Source of the DNA: CAVTTH01 sp963737545
GTDB lineage: Bacteria > Verrucomicrobiota > Verrucomicrobiia > Chthoniobacterales > UBA10450
DNA: 64,000 bases
Reading direction: 5' to 3'
NCBI GenBank assembly: GCA_963737545.1
Contig: CAVTTH010000005.1
Coordinates: 1-64,000, forward strand
The position numbers and the translations under genes were made by a program. Below are positions 55,609-64,000 of this stretch, in pieces. Below the pieces are notes generated by a model. It was not told the origin of the DNA. It was given only the letters and a program-made list of their open reading frames with translations, and did no database searches. The stretch's first letter is position 1. The number at the start of each line of letters is the position of its first letter.

Positions 55609-56280
55609 TCAGCGTCCCAGGGGTGTGGTCACGTCAGTTCCGGCCGGTGGCGTGAACTCGAACGTGGACGGGGGAATCGACGCGCGGGTCTCATTCGAGT
55701 ACGCGGTCACGATACGGTCCCCGTTCGGCTGGAGCATTTCGGTGCGCTCTACTTCCATCTGATCGTTGAGGCGGATCGTGAATTTCTGCAGGAGCTTTCG
55801 CAAGGAGGGCGAACGCGGTGTGAGATCAAGCTCATAGGTGCCGCCGGTTTTGGCCCCGGAAATGTGATACGTGCTCTCGAGGTTTTCGAGATTCAAGGCC
55901 GCGGTCAACGCCGTGATTCCAGCATCGAGCGGCGAATGTTTCCCTAACGAATAGTGTTCGGCGGATTGGAACTTCGGATAGTAAATCCAGAGCTGCTGGC
56001 CATCGCAGACCGTGATGCTGGGCGCATTCCCTTTTGCTTCGCGTCGAAACTTGTTCGGAGTTTGAAACCAAATTTTTCCCGAACTGCTGATCGGTTTGTT
56101 CATCAGGTGAATGTTCTTTTCTTCGTGAAAATCCGCCTGTAACTGCGGCGCGCCGGCCCGCTTTTCCCGGATGCGCGCGAGCAAAGATTTCAGATCGGTC
56201 GGCGAAAGCGGCTCAGCGGACGCGGTGGCGACAGCGAAGCAAAGGCAGACGGAGAGCAAGAGGAAGAGTTTTCTAGACAT
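55609..56280 (-). CDS. LolA-like outer-membrane lipoprotein carrier
   Basis: 223 residues from MSRKLFLLLSVCLC, with a signal peptide ending near ATASA. The beta-barrel half of the LolA fold is visible: LQADFHEEKNIHLMNKPISS, GKIWFQTPNKFRREAKG, ITVCDGQQLWIYYPKF and the C-terminal STFEFTPPAGTDV. It should carry lipoproteins or lipids across the periplasm. It overlaps the MMPL gene by 8 bases; LolA-like/MMPL pairs occur in hopanoid and aryl-polyene loci. The start at 56280 was chosen at the signal peptide. Confidence 0.87.
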   Translation of the reverse strand: MSRKLFLLLSVCLCFAVATASAEPLSPTDLKSLLARIREKRAGAPQLQADFHEEKNIHLMNKPISSSGKIWFQTPNKFRREAKGNAPSITVCDGQQLWIYYPKFQSAEHYSLGKHSPLDAGITALTAALNLENLESTYHISGAKTGGTYELDLTPRSPSLRKLLQKFTIRLNDQMEVERTEMLQPNGDRIVTAYSNETRASIPPSTFEFTPPAGTDVTTPLGR

Positions 56281-58804
56281 GTTCAGATGGTGAGACGCGA
56301 GTTTCCAATGACTCTTCGCGCCAGGACTTCGGTTCAGCTGCCGCCGCCGCTGGCAAAGTGAAGAAGATTGTCGCGGCCAGGCTCCAGAAGAGTCCAATGG
56401 CGCAGGCGTCACCGAGACCGGCCAGAGTCGGGTTGTTCGCGGCGCCGAGGGAACCGAATCCGCAAATGGCGGTCAGCCCCGCGAGAAAGACGGGCTTGAT
56501 CACGCCGGCCACGTCGTGGTCGAGCTGTCGCGCCTTTTGCCAAACCAACAACACATATATTCCGTAATCGACACCGACCGCCAGCACCAACCGGAACGCG
56601 AGCACGTTCAAGAGATTCAACGGAATTTGCAGCAACTTCATCGACGCGATCATCGCCCCTATTGCCATCGCCAGCGTGACCACTTGGATAAGCCAGAGCC
56701 GCCAATCGCGGTAGAGCACCGCTAGAAGCGTGGCATCGAAAATCGCCATCAGCGTGCTGATCAGGATCAACTGTCTGTGCGACCAGGGAACGAGATCGGT
56801 AAGCGTGAAGCTCCAGCCCGACAGAATCATCGGCACGTTGGCGAGAGGAAGTTCGGACCGCAGCATTTCTTTTTGCGCCTGGGTTTCGATCGGGCGGTTA
56901 GTGGTCACGAATCCAGTCGTGAGCAGAGGATCGTGCGCGAAATAGCGATCGACGAGGAACCACCAGCTCGATGATTGTGGCAAGGTCTGGCGCCAGTCGG
57001 GAATTGGGACGGAGAGAGAGGCGGCATTTTGCAATTGATCGAGAAGAGTGAATGCCGGACGGAAGGTATCAGCCGTGAAACCTTCGGCGACGAGTGAGTT
57101 TTCCAAGGCATCTCGAGCTGAGAGAAAATCAACACCCTGCAATCGTTCTCGGTTCCTTTGCACTCTTCGCGGTGAAATCGCGAGCGCGGCGGGCGTCGAA
57201 AAGCTTTTGATCTTTCCGGTCGATTGCACTTCGCTCCAGTGCGCCGCAATTTCTTGCCAGAAATCATGGAGCTGTTGCGCGTTCGCGGCTCGAACAATCC
57301 CAATGACCGGTTCCCAACGCGTCGGCATCTTGCGCACGATTGTTTTGAGCGCGTACCCGGCGTCGCTCGACTTCGGTTCCATCGAATGCGTGCTGGCGTC
57401 GAAAATCAGCGGCGGTTTCGGTAGAATCGCGACCGCGGTCAGGATCAACAAAATGGGAGTAGCAATCCAAAGCATTGGCACCGGGCGGCGCACGGTCCAG
57501 CGCACGTACTTTTTCACGAGCGCGAACATCCAATCGCGGCGCGGCAGGGAGCTCTTTTGTCGCAGAAAAAGAAAGAAGACCGTCGTCATGAAAATGCCGG
57601 CGAACGTGATGCCGATGGCGATGAGCACGCCCAGTTGGGTAAACCCGGCCGAACCGGCGAGCATCAGCGCCATGAAGCCGACTGCAGTGGTAAGCGCGCC
57701 AAAAAAAATCGCGCGGCCCAGATTTGAAACCGCCTCTTGCACTGCGCTCGGGTGATCGGCGCCTTCGTCCCGCGCCTGCTGGTAGCGGCCGAAAATCAGG
57801 ATCGCGAAATCGACGCCCAAGCCGATCAGGATCGCGCAAAAACCAATCGTGACCATGTTCAATTCGTGAAAAATCAACAGTCCGGCGGCGAGAGCGACGA
57901 GGCAGCAAAGCAAAAGGGAAAAACCCATCCCGAGCAACGGCAGCCAGCGGCGAAAACCGGCGTAAAAGACGGCGCCGACCAGCAGGACTGAACCGAGCAG
58001 CGTAACGATAATATCGTGCCGCATGCTGAGCGAGATTTCCGCAACATAGGCGGAACGTCCGGTGACGAGAATTTCCATCGGGCCGCCATCCCAACCCGCA
58101 TGAGCACGGGCGCGAAATTCGTTGACCGCACGCATCAGTTTCTGACAATCAAAAGCGCTGATTGTCGGCTGGTTCGTAACCGCAAGAAAGATCCGCGCAG
58201 TTCCATCGGAGGAAACAAGAGGCTCATCCTCCTCGACTGAGGCATGACCGGAAAATGGCTTGAGCGCTGGAGCGACAACTCCAAGCGGGTCAAAAGTGAG
58301 TTCCGCTTCAGGCCGCGGAGACCCCGCCTCAATCTCCTGATGGAGCCGATGCAGTCGCTCGCGGATTCTTGCCGGTTGAAGAATACCCAGCGTTTCATCG
58401 AATGCTTTTGGCTCCAGATTCAAGAGAAGCGGCACGGCGATCTTGTGCAGGTCGCGCACGCCATCTGGCGTTTCCATCGGAGAACCGGAAAGAACGCGGG
58501 TGCACCATGGCTGTTTCCGGAGCGCATCGGCAAATTGCGGAGCGAATTCCTCCAGTTTGTCCACGTCCTCCGGCTGACAAACCAGCACGAAAGTCAGCTC
58601 CCGGGTTTGCGCGAAATCGCGATTGTAAATCTTCAGTCCTTCAACCGATTCAAAACCTTGCGGAAGAAGATTGAGCACTTCCGTATCGAGTCGAATCCTT
58701 GTGATCAAAATCCAAAGGCACGCCGCCGAGAGCAATGCCACGCCCGTCCAGACGAGGGCACGGCGCTGCGTCACAAGGCGGGCGATGAATTGAGAAGGCG
58801 GCAT
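56273..58804 (-). CDS. MMPL/RND-family lipid exporter (HpnN-like)
   Basis: 843 residues with twelve helices in two halves: N-terminal helix LVWTGVALLSAACLWILI, periplasmic domain, then the five-helix block with LIGLGVDFAILIFGRYQQAR, repeated in the second half (LAVGVDYGIYVLLVWQKAR). The Asp residues in GVDF and GVDY are the proton-relay type. Families of this shape export hydrophobic lipids such as hopanoids. The downstream LolA-like gene overlaps it, and the lipoprotein gene at 58855 precedes it on the same strand, suggesting one envelope-lipid transport operon. Confidence 0.92.
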   Translation of the reverse strand: MPPSQFIARLVTQRRALVWTGVALLSAACLWILITRIRLDTEVLNLLPQGFESVEGLKIYNRDFAQTRELTFVLVCQPEDVDKLEEFAPQFADALRKQPWCTRVLSGSPMETPDGVRDLHKIAVPLLLNLEPKAFDETLGILQPARIRERLHRLHQEIEAGSPRPEAELTFDPLGVVAPALKPFSGHASVEEDEPLVSSDGTARIFLAVTNQPTISAFDCQKLMRAVNEFRARAHAGWDGGPMEILVTGRSAYVAEISLSMRHDIIVTLLGSVLLVGAVFYAGFRRWLPLLGMGFSLLLCCLVALAAGLLIFHELNMVTIGFCAILIGLGVDFAILIFGRYQQARDEGADHPSAVQEAVSNLGRAIFFGALTTAVGFMALMLAGSAGFTQLGVLIAIGITFAGIFMTTVFFLFLRQKSSLPRRDWMFALVKKYVRWTVRRPVPMLWIATPILLILTAVAILPKPPLIFDASTHSMEPKSSDAGYALKTIVRKMPTRWEPVIGIVRAANAQQLHDFWQEIAAHWSEVQSTGKIKSFSTPAALAISPRRVQRNRERLQGVDFLSARDALENSLVAEGFTADTFRPAFTLLDQLQNAASLSVPIPDWRQTLPQSSSWWFLVDRYFAHDPLLTTGFVTTNRPIETQAQKEMLRSELPLANVPMILSGWSFTLTDLVPWSHRQLILISTLMAIFDATLLAVLYRDWRLWLIQVVTLAMAIGAMIASMKLLQIPLNLLNVLAFRLVLAVGVDYGIYVLLVWQKARQLDHDVAGVIKPVFLAGLTAICGFGSLGAANNPTLAGLGDACAIGLFWSLAATIFFTLPAAAAAEPKSWREESLETRVSPSEHV

Positions 58805-58854
58805 AAGTGAGTGCGCGAAAAAGAAACGGAGGTTCGCGTTTCAATCCGAGCAGG

Positions 58855-59382
58855 TCAAAATCGGAAGGTAAACTTTTCCCTTCCCGCGACGTGCTCAAGC
58901 GATGTCCGATCGCCCGCGTGCATCAGGAGATCGCGCAGCTCGAACCAGCCGCGCAAACGATGGGGAGCGTTCGCCGTCGGTCCCGACCAACTTCCCCGGG
59001 CGAGGGGGCCGGTTGCGCGGGCGGAGGATGCATTCTGACGGATGATCATCAACGTAACGCCAGGCCCTTTCGTAAAGGTCAGCTCGAAATCGCCCTGCTT
59101 GGAAAATCTGACCAGCACTTCGCCGATCAACGTCGTCTTCGGGCTCCGGTATTGGAGTTGCCCATTCCTGGCCTGCCAATCCGGACTGGGCTGCAGGAGA
59201 TTGCGTGCCGTTTCACAACTCGTTAGGCTGAATCCGACCCACGCGATGCAGATTGCGCGCGCGGTCCAGGCGATCGGATCAATCGCTGCCTTAGGTCTCG
59301 TGGTCTTCACACTACCGTCAAGGTAGCAAGGTTCGCCGAGAAGCAAACCAGCCCAACAGGCCGCGATCACGGATGACGGCAC
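58855..59382 (-). CDS. Probable outer-membrane lipoprotein of the LolA-MMPL cluster
   Basis: About 175 residues in the open frame; a likely lipobox is FSLTSC at about residues 51-56, so the real start is probably later than shown (perhaps a GTG or TTG), leaving about 120 mature residues. The mature part reads LQYRSPKTTLIGEVLVRFSK and FELTFTKGPGVTLMIIRQNA, a beta-rich pattern like LolB or DUF3261-type proteins. It lies 50 bases upstream of the MMPL gene on the same strand. Confidence 0.6.
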   Translation of the reverse strand: MPSSVIAACWAGLLLGEPCYLDGSVKTTRPKAAIDPIAWTARAICIAWVGFSLTSCETARNLLQPSPDWQARNGQLQYRSPKTTLIGEVLVRFSKQGDFELTFTKGPGVTLMIIRQNASSARATGPLARGSWSGPTANAPHRLRGWFELRDLLMHAGDRTSLEHVAGREKFTFRF

Positions 59383-59432
59383 GTGATTTGAATTTGTTCG
59401 GACGACGGATTCGAACTAACAGAACGACAGCC

Positions 59433-60539
59433 ATGAAGCTGATCGACCGGTGCATCGCCCGCGAACTCCTCGTGAATCTCCTCTTCGCGATCGCCGTGCT
59501 CAGCCTCGTCCTCGTCGTTGGCAACATCTTCCGCAAACTTCTTCCGCTGCTGGTGAATCACGACGTCCCGCTGGAATATTTGGTCAGCTTCATCGCTTAC
59601 ATTCTGCCGTTCTCCCTCATTTTTACGATCCCGTGGGGATTGCTGACCGGCATTCTCCTCGTCTTCGGCCGGCTCTCCGCCGATAACGAATTGATCGCCC
59701 TGCGAAGCAACGGCGTCAGCGTCACTCGCATCTGCGCGCCGCTCGCCGTCCTGGCGCTGGTATGCACGGCCATCAGCCTCTGGCTCAATGTTCAGGTCGC
59801 TCCGGCGGCACAGGAAAAATTGCGGAGCACCATCTTCGACCTCGCGACCCGCAATCCGATGGCGTTGTTCGGCAGCGACCAGGTGATCGACCAGTTTCCG
59901 GGGCGAAAAATTTACGTCGGTAAGAAGGAAGGGAACCAGCTCGAGAACGTTCTGGTTTTCGAAATGGACGAGCATAACCTGCCGTTAAAAGTGACGTTCG
60001 CCCGCCGCGGAGTTCTCCAGGCCGACTTGGCGCACAAGCGCATCCTCATGCATCTCTACGATGCGCGTTACCAGCAGCGCGATATGAGCGATCCCTTCGA
60101 TCTGCGCAAGATACGCGACGGGATCAGCATGGTCGAGGGCACGCTACCGATCGGGCTGGAGGAACTTTACGAAAGGGAAAAGCGGCGGCCGAGCCGCTCC
60201 GCGCTCTCGATCGAGCAATTACTCGATCAATTGAACAGTGGTAACGCCTGGGAACAAAGCGCCACCCGCACCGAAATCAGCAAACGCTTTTCGTTTCCAT
60301 TCTCCTGTCTCGCCTTTGCGCTGATCGGCGTGCCGCTCGGCGTCACGACGCATCGTCGGGAAACGTCGATTGGTTTCGCGATGAGTCTCATCGTCGCCAT
60401 GCTCTATTTTCTCTTCATCATCATCGCCAATACGCTTCGCGGAAATCCGGAGCTGCATCCCGAGTTGCTGGTTTGGGTTCCCAACGTCCTTTTCCTGCTG
60501 CTGGGCGCGTGGCTATTCCGGCGATTGGCCCGGCAATAG
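59433..60539 (+). CDS. LptF/LptG-family permease
   Basis: About 368 residues. Three N-terminal helices (LLVNLLFAIAVLSLVLVVGN, VSFIAYILPFSLIFTIPWGL, ICAPLAVLALVCTAISLW), a periplasmic jellyroll domain (about 130-270) and three C-terminal helices (FSCLAFALIGVPLGVTTHRR, SLIVAMLYFLFIIIANTL, LLVWVPNVLFLLLGAWLF). This is the membrane part of the lipopolysaccharide extraction ABC transporter. Its usual partner is not adjacent. ATG 59433 gives MKLIDRCIARELL, the family start. Confidence 0.93.
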   Translation: MKLIDRCIARELLVNLLFAIAVLSLVLVVGNIFRKLLPLLVNHDVPLEYLVSFIAYILPFSLIFTIPWGLLTGILLVFGRLSADNELIALRSNGVSVTRICAPLAVLALVCTAISLWLNVQVAPAAQEKLRSTIFDLATRNPMALFGSDQVIDQFPGRKIYVGKKEGNQLENVLVFEMDEHNLPLKVTFARRGVLQADLAHKRILMHLYDARYQQRDMSDPFDLRKIRDGISMVEGTLPIGLEELYEREKRRPSRSALSIEQLLDQLNSGNAWEQSATRTEISKRFSFPFSCLAFALIGVPLGVTTHRRETSIGFAMSLIVAMLYFLFIIIANTLRGNPELHPELLVWVPNVLFLLLGAWLFRRLARQ

Positions 60540-60584
60540 GCAGGGCACACAGCAGCTTTCAGCCGCGTTCCCCAAAGGAGTTGT

Positions 60585-60848
60585 TTATGGCTTCTTCCTC
60601 GCCATCCAATGCAAGGCCAGGGCCGGCACCAGAAAAAAGAAAACGATCACGATCCGGAGCTGAAGGAAGAACATCAGCACGAGCCTTCCTAACTCCCTTT
60701 CATCGACTTTAAATAAGTAGGCGACCCACGCCGCGCCGGTATTCCACAACGCGCAGAAGGCGGCGAAAAAAAGCAAGGCAAAGACAACGCCGATGAGAAA
60801 TGCCCGGAAGAAAAAGTTGCGGAAGAAGATGATCTTTTCGCGTTCCAT
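60585..60848 (-). CDS. Small membrane protein, hypothetical
   Basis: 87 residues from MEREKIIFFRNFFFRA. Two or three helices (FLIGVVFALLFFAAFCALW, GRLVLMFFLQLRIVIVFFFL and PALALHWMARKKP). Composition and topology look like a genuine small membrane protein, but no family is recognised. It is convergent to the LptF/G gene. Confidence 0.6.
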   Translation of the reverse strand: MEREKIIFFRNFFFRAFLIGVVFALLFFAAFCALWNTGAAWVAYLFKVDERELGRLVLMFFLQLRIVIVFFFLVPALALHWMARKKP

Positions 60849-60959
60849 TCGTTTATTGTCCGCTCCGAAGAAGATGGGCGCATTTGATCCCTTTGGCAAA
60901 GGCGATGGCAAGTGTGCAGCTGCCATTTCGCCTTCCCGACTAACGACGAACTGCCTTCG

Positions 60960-61775
60960 TCAGACTCGACCCGGTACTTCGGCCGATATAACGACGAATT
61001 TCGTCAGAATCGCTTTGCCAAAATTGGTCGTGATGGCGACATCGGCGGCATCCCGGCCGGTCGCCATCAAGATTCGACCGATGCGCGGCACATTGTGGCG
61101 AGCGTCAAAAGGAATCCAGCGACCGCCGAGATACACTTCAAACCAGGCGCTGAAATCCATTGGGTTGGGATCTGGAGGAACGCCGATGTCGCCGAGATAA
61201 CCGGTAACATAGCGGGCCGGGATATTCATGCAGCGGCAAAAAGTGAGCGCGAGATGATTGAAATCGCGGCAGACGCCTTTGCCGTCTTCATAAACCTCGA
61301 GCGCGGTCTTGGTCGAATCCGCGAATTGGTAGCCGAAGGTGATGTGGCCGTGCACCCAATCGCAAATCGCCCGCACACGTGACCAGCCCGGCGCGGTGGA
61401 GTCAAAGAGCTTCCACGCGATGTCGGAAAGCTTGTCCACTTCGCAGTAGCGACTGGGAAGAAGAAAACCGAGCACTTCATCGGGCAGTTCTTGAACTTCA
61501 TGCTGTGGAATATCGAGCACTTCACGATCGGGTTTTCCGCTATCGTCGATCAACGTCTCGAGGGTGAATCGGATGTCGCCCCCGGCTGGGAAAATGCGCG
61601 CACAGATGTTACCGAAGCTGTCATTGAATAATTTGATCGGTAGATCGGGCTCCACCACCAGTTTCTCCTCACTGCGGAGATCGTCGCGACGCGATGGGTG
61701 AACGAACAATATCAGGATCATCGGCGTGGGACCGGCGAGCGTGAACGCGATATCGAAACCGATCTTGATGAGCAT
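60960..61775 (-). CDS. Transglutaminase-like protein
   Basis: About 271 residues starting MLIKIGFDIAFTLAGPTPM. An N-terminal domain (about 1-125) precedes the transglutaminase core: RVRAICDWVHGHITFGY, GKGVCRDFNHLALTFCRCM with nucleophile Cys169, MDFSAWFEVYLGGRW and FDARHNVPRIGR. The position of the usual HAW histidine is Ser (FSAW); Asp224 in FDARH is kept. I recall the same change in relatives, so it may be a subfamily trait. No signal peptide. Such proteins are thought to be thiol proteases or amidases. ATG 61775 was taken at the domain start. Confidence 0.88.
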   Translation of the reverse strand: MLIKIGFDIAFTLAGPTPMILILFVHPSRRDDLRSEEKLVVEPDLPIKLFNDSFGNICARIFPAGGDIRFTLETLIDDSGKPDREVLDIPQHEVQELPDEVLGFLLPSRYCEVDKLSDIAWKLFDSTAPGWSRVRAICDWVHGHITFGYQFADSTKTALEVYEDGKGVCRDFNHLALTFCRCMNIPARYVTGYLGDIGVPPDPNPMDFSAWFEVYLGGRWIPFDARHNVPRIGRILMATGRDAADVAITTNFGKAILTKFVVISAEVPGRV

Positions 61776-61859
61776 GCGGTGCGGGGAAGTTGAGGGTAAG
61801 AATGATAGCGGCCCGTCGAAAATATGGAACGTCTTTCGCACCTGAACGCAGGCAGCCTC

Positions 61860-61971
61860 GGGGAGCGCACGCGGCTCGCGTGCTACATTCGGCGACTCGC
61901 CGGATGCTCTCGCTGCGGCAAATCTTTGCGGCGAGCCGCCGCAAAGGGCACGCGAGCCGCGTGCGCTCCCC
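61860..61971. repeat. 112-bp inverted repeat with perfect 24-bp arms
   Basis: GGGGAGCGCACGCGGCTCGC-GTGC at 61860-61883 is the exact reverse complement of 61948-61971. Inside are two smaller hairpins (CATTCGGCGACTCGCCGGATG and TTTGCGGCGAGCCGCCGCAA). It covers the 3' end of the following gene, whose last ~30 codons and stop lie in the element. It has the form of a MITE. Confidence 0.88.
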
Positions 61972-62812
61972 AGACATTCCCCAGTGCAGCTCGCGCGCCT
62001 GATTGTCCGCTAGTCAGGCGACCGAATTGCGCAGTGATTCCAAGCTTGTCGTCCGCGATTATCTCGATGTCTCGCAGCGCAATGTCACCGATGGGTAACG
62101 CTGCAAGATCAACCTGGCGGCCATCCAATCGCTGGAGGTGGGGCCGAAGAAGATTGCAGGCGAGCGTGCCGATTGTTCCGTCGCCGGCACAGGAAATCTC
62201 GGACAAACACGCGCATAACTTCTCATCGACGCTCAACCTCGCGCCGACGCGAATGATTCCGCTTAGGAATAATTTCCGTGCGCGGAATCGCACCATCCCA
62301 TCAATTGCACGCGGCCCCGAAGGATTGAATTGCAATTCCAAATCCTCAATCGCAACGGCGTGACGACCAGCCTCGCGTTTCGCGAGGGAGGATATGAGAT
62401 TCTCGAGGTCCGCTTTCGCCGCCGAGACGTTAACTCTTCCCGAATCCGCAGCGTGCAGAACGAGAACGATATTCCCGTCGCCGTCCCGGCCTTGATGAAA
62501 TCGGGCATTCTCTGCGCGCATCTCCAAGTCCAACCGGCCTTCGTCCACCGAAATTCCCCGGCCGATTAACTCGAACTTCTCCACCAAAAGGGCCGGCGTA
62601 GTTTCGGGAGAGATAGAAGAAGGGCGGGGCGCGTCTGGCCGCAATCGCACGCCGTCCAAATCAATGCGCAGTTCCTCGAGTTCGGGGAAAGCCTTTTCCC
62701 GCACAGAGACGATGTTTCGTTGTGGATCGACGATCTGGCGCAGAGCTCGCTCCAGCATCTGGACAAGGTCGTCCGCGGTAGCTAGCGGCTGGTTGGAGAA
62801 AAGCGGAAACAT
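61883..62812 (-). CDS. Protein of unknown function with a repeat-encoded C-terminus
   Basis: 309 residues, no signal peptide. Patterns are strand-rich with repeating LxLxG/IxIDG (LEELRIDLDGVRLRP, ISVDEGRLDLEMRAENARF, AIEDLELQFNPSGPRAIDGM), resembling DUF2993/LmeA-like lipid-binding folds, but this is only a guess. The last ~30 residues (GNVWGAHAARVPFAAARRKD) come from the 112-bp inverted repeat, so the original end was replaced. Confidence 0.65.
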   Translation of the reverse strand: MFPLFSNQPLATADDLVQMLERALRQIVDPQRNIVSVREKAFPELEELRIDLDGVRLRPDAPRPSSISPETTPALLVEKFELIGRGISVDEGRLDLEMRAENARFHQGRDGDGNIVLVLHAADSGRVNVSAAKADLENLISSLAKREAGRHAVAIEDLELQFNPSGPRAIDGMVRFRARKLFLSGIIRVGARLSVDEKLCACLSEISCAGDGTIGTLACNLLRPHLQRLDGRQVDLAALPIGDIALRDIEIIADDKLGITAQFGRLTSGQSGARAALGNVWGAHAARVPFAAARRKDLPQREHPASRRM

Positions 62813-62925
62813 GTCGTTACGTATTTTTATGTATATGAGCGACGCGAAGTTACGGTGGCTTTGAGCTCACTCATCCCAAAACAAACTTGCAATTCGAGAG
62901 TTGTCCGCTACTTTCCGCGTTCCCT

Positions 62926-63195
62926 ATGGCGAAAACCTCCTGGATCAATCGCAACGATCGCAAGCGCGCGACGGTGAAGAAGTATGCTGCGCTGCGGGCG
63001 GAGCTGAAGGCAAAGAAGGATTATGCCGGTCTTTCGCAACTGCCGCGTGATGCCAGCCCGACGCGGGTGGTCAATCGATGCCAGGTCAGTGGGCGGCGCC
63101 GCGCCTTTATTCGCCGGTTTCAAATCTCACGTCTGACTTTTCGCGAATTGGCTTCCGCGGGATTGATTCCAGGCGTAACGAAATCGAGCTGGTAG
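62926..63195 (+). CDS. rpsN: Ribosomal protein S14 (zinc-free form)
   Basis: 89 residues: MAKTSWINRNDRKRATVKKY and the C-terminal block TRVVNRCQVSGRRRAFIRRF-QISRLTFRELAS-AGLIPGVTKSSW. Of the four zinc-binding cysteines of the C+ form only one is left, so this is the C- form of normal long size. It stands alone, outside the S10/spc operon, as zinc-free S14 copies often do; in some bacteria these are Zur-regulated, but no Zur box was recognised here. Confidence 0.95.
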   Translation: MAKTSWINRNDRKRATVKKYAALRAELKAKKDYAGLSQLPRDASPTRVVNRCQVSGRRRAFIRRFQISRLTFRELASAGLIPGVTKSSW

Positions 63196-63235
63196 CATTT
63201 CGCTACGCGGGGTTCGGGTGCAGGGCTGCATCCGC

Positions 63236-64000
63236 ATGATGAGCATTTCGTTATTTCTATTTATTGCTTTCGCGCCTTTGGCTGAAACCATTTCTGAGTA
63301 CTGGGATTCTCCTAGTGTGCTGCTCGGGAAATTGATGGCTATCGCCGCGCTCGTGCTACTGAACGGGTTCTTCGTCGCGTGCGAGTTCGCGATTGTGAAA
63401 GTTCGAAGCAGCCAGCTCGACGCGATGGTGGAGGAGGGGAATTTGCGCGCAATTTTCGCCAAACATGTGCGCAGTCATCTCGATGCCTATCTTTCGGCGA
63501 CTCAGCTCGGCGTGACGCTGGCGAGTCTGGGTCTGGGCTGGGTCGGCGAACAATTTCTCGCCACCGTCCTGCAGCCTGCGTTTGCTCTCGTTGGTGTGCA
63601 CTCGCATGCGATCATATCTGCGGTCTCCGTCGCGCTGGCTTTCGCCGGCATCACCTTTCTGCACATTGTATTCGGGGAACTGGCGCCGAAATACATCGCG
63701 ATCGCAAATCCTCTGCCGGTCTCGCTCACGCTCGTTCGCCCGCTTCATTGGTTTTACACATTATTCAAGCCCGCCATCTGGCTCTTGCATAAATCGGCCA
63801 ACCTCCTTCTGATAAAGCTTCTCCGACTGAAACCTGCGAGCGGCAGCGAGCTGGCTCATAGCGAAGAAGAATTGCGGCTGATCCTCGATCAAAGTGAGAA
63901 ATCCGACGAGGTCTCGGAGTTGGGTCGCGATCTGCTCATGAACGCGCTCGATTTGCGGCGGCGGGTAGTGCGCGATATCATGACGCCGCGCGGGGAAGTC
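63236..64000 (+). CDS. CNNM/CBS-domain (hemolysin C-type) transporter, N-terminal part
   Basis: Cut by the window end; about 255 residues are visible. From ATG 63236 a short hydrophobic start (MMSISLFLFIAFAPLA) leads to the CNNM membrane domain: LMAIAALVLLNGFFVACEFA, IVKVRSSQL, YLSATQLGVTLASLGLGWVG and FGELAPKYIAI, all diagnostic. The frame then reaches EEELRLILDQSEKSDEVSEL and VVRDIMTPRGEV, the start of the CBS pair. Members move Mg2+ or Co2+ or protect the membrane. Confidence 0.9.
   Translation, partial: MMSISLFLFIAFAPLAETISEYWDSPSVLLGKLMAIAALVLLNGFFVACEFAIVKVRSSQLDAMVEEGNLRAIFAKHVRSHLDAYLSATQLGVTLASLGLGWVGEQFLATVLQPAFALVGVHSHAIISAVSVALAFAGITFLHIVFGELAPKYIAIANPLPVSLTLVRPLHWFYTLFKPAIWLLHKSANLLLIKLLRLKPASGSELAHSEEELRLILDQSEKSDEVSELGRDLLMNALDLRRRVVRDIMTPRGEV

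Overview
The window reads as chromosome of a Verrucomicrobiota bacterium, most likely a soil member of the Chthoniobacterales/Spartobacteria (Udaeobacter-like). This rests on the general look of the 16S rRNA gene, which carries the verrucomicrobial version of the 27F site, on the families present (beta-helix proteins ending in PWANI, S74 tail-fibre-type proteins, UpxY-type NusG, tandem amidohydrolases) and on the many short intergenic inverted repeats. No alignment was run, so the placement is by recognition only. No transposase, integrase, phage gene or CRISPR array was seen.

Layout. 0-7 kb: exported proteins (a frame-disrupted beta-helix protein, a TonB-like lipoprotein, a dienelactone hydrolase), then a sulfur-linked pair (MBL-rhodanese protein and sulfite-oxidase-type molybdoenzyme). 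7-13.4 kb: a four-gene secretion operon (PpiC-like chaperone, an ABC exporter with two cyclic-nucleotide-binding domains plus a C39 peptidase, an HlyD adaptor, a sigma-54 activator). 13.5-22.4 kb: housekeeping genes (UpxY/NusG-like, metG, folC-accD-comF-CPBP protease, tlyA, NAD kinase). 22.5-24.9 kb: on the minus strand, 16S rRNA, then tRNA-Ala and tRNA-Ile, with no 23S or 5S gene following. 25-31.2 kb: a frame-disrupted NTF2-like protein and zinc alcohol dehydrogenase, an S74 autoprocessing repeat protein, a CBS-SpoIIE phosphatase, and a PIN toxin-antitoxin pair bracketed by ~100-bp direct repeats. 31.5-37.3 kb: a frame-disrupted exported protein and CHASE2 gene converging on a large exported TPR-CHAT peptidase gene. 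37.4-38.8 kb: a striking repeat array holding three copies of a 31-codon ORF whose first two copies differ only by silent changes. 39-47.6 kb: a winged-helix protein, aldo/keto reductase, membrane proteins, SurE, a GlxA-type regulator with an exported DJ-1/PfpI paralogue, an acyltransferase and a lone receiver protein. 47.8-53.3 kb: two amidohydrolase-family genes flanked by two near-identical lone receiver proteins. 53.4-64 kb: an FkbM methyltransferase, an exported KTSC protein, a LolA-MMPL-lipoprotein envelope cluster, an LptF/G permease, a transglutaminase-like protein, rpsN and the start of a CNNM/CBS protein.

Two properties cut across the window. Single-base frame breaks are strongly clustered (0.2-1.7, 25.5-28.4, 31.7-35.05, 41.7 and 45.3 kb), while about 30 kb of other coding sequence has none; this is either locally poor sequence or real decay of dispensable genes. 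Intergenic DNA also carries several inverted-repeat families, including 25-29-nt palindromes with changing but self-complementary arms. The best candidates for something undescribed are the 37.4-38.8 kb array, the split 16S locus and the cyclic-nucleotide-gated C39 secretion operon.
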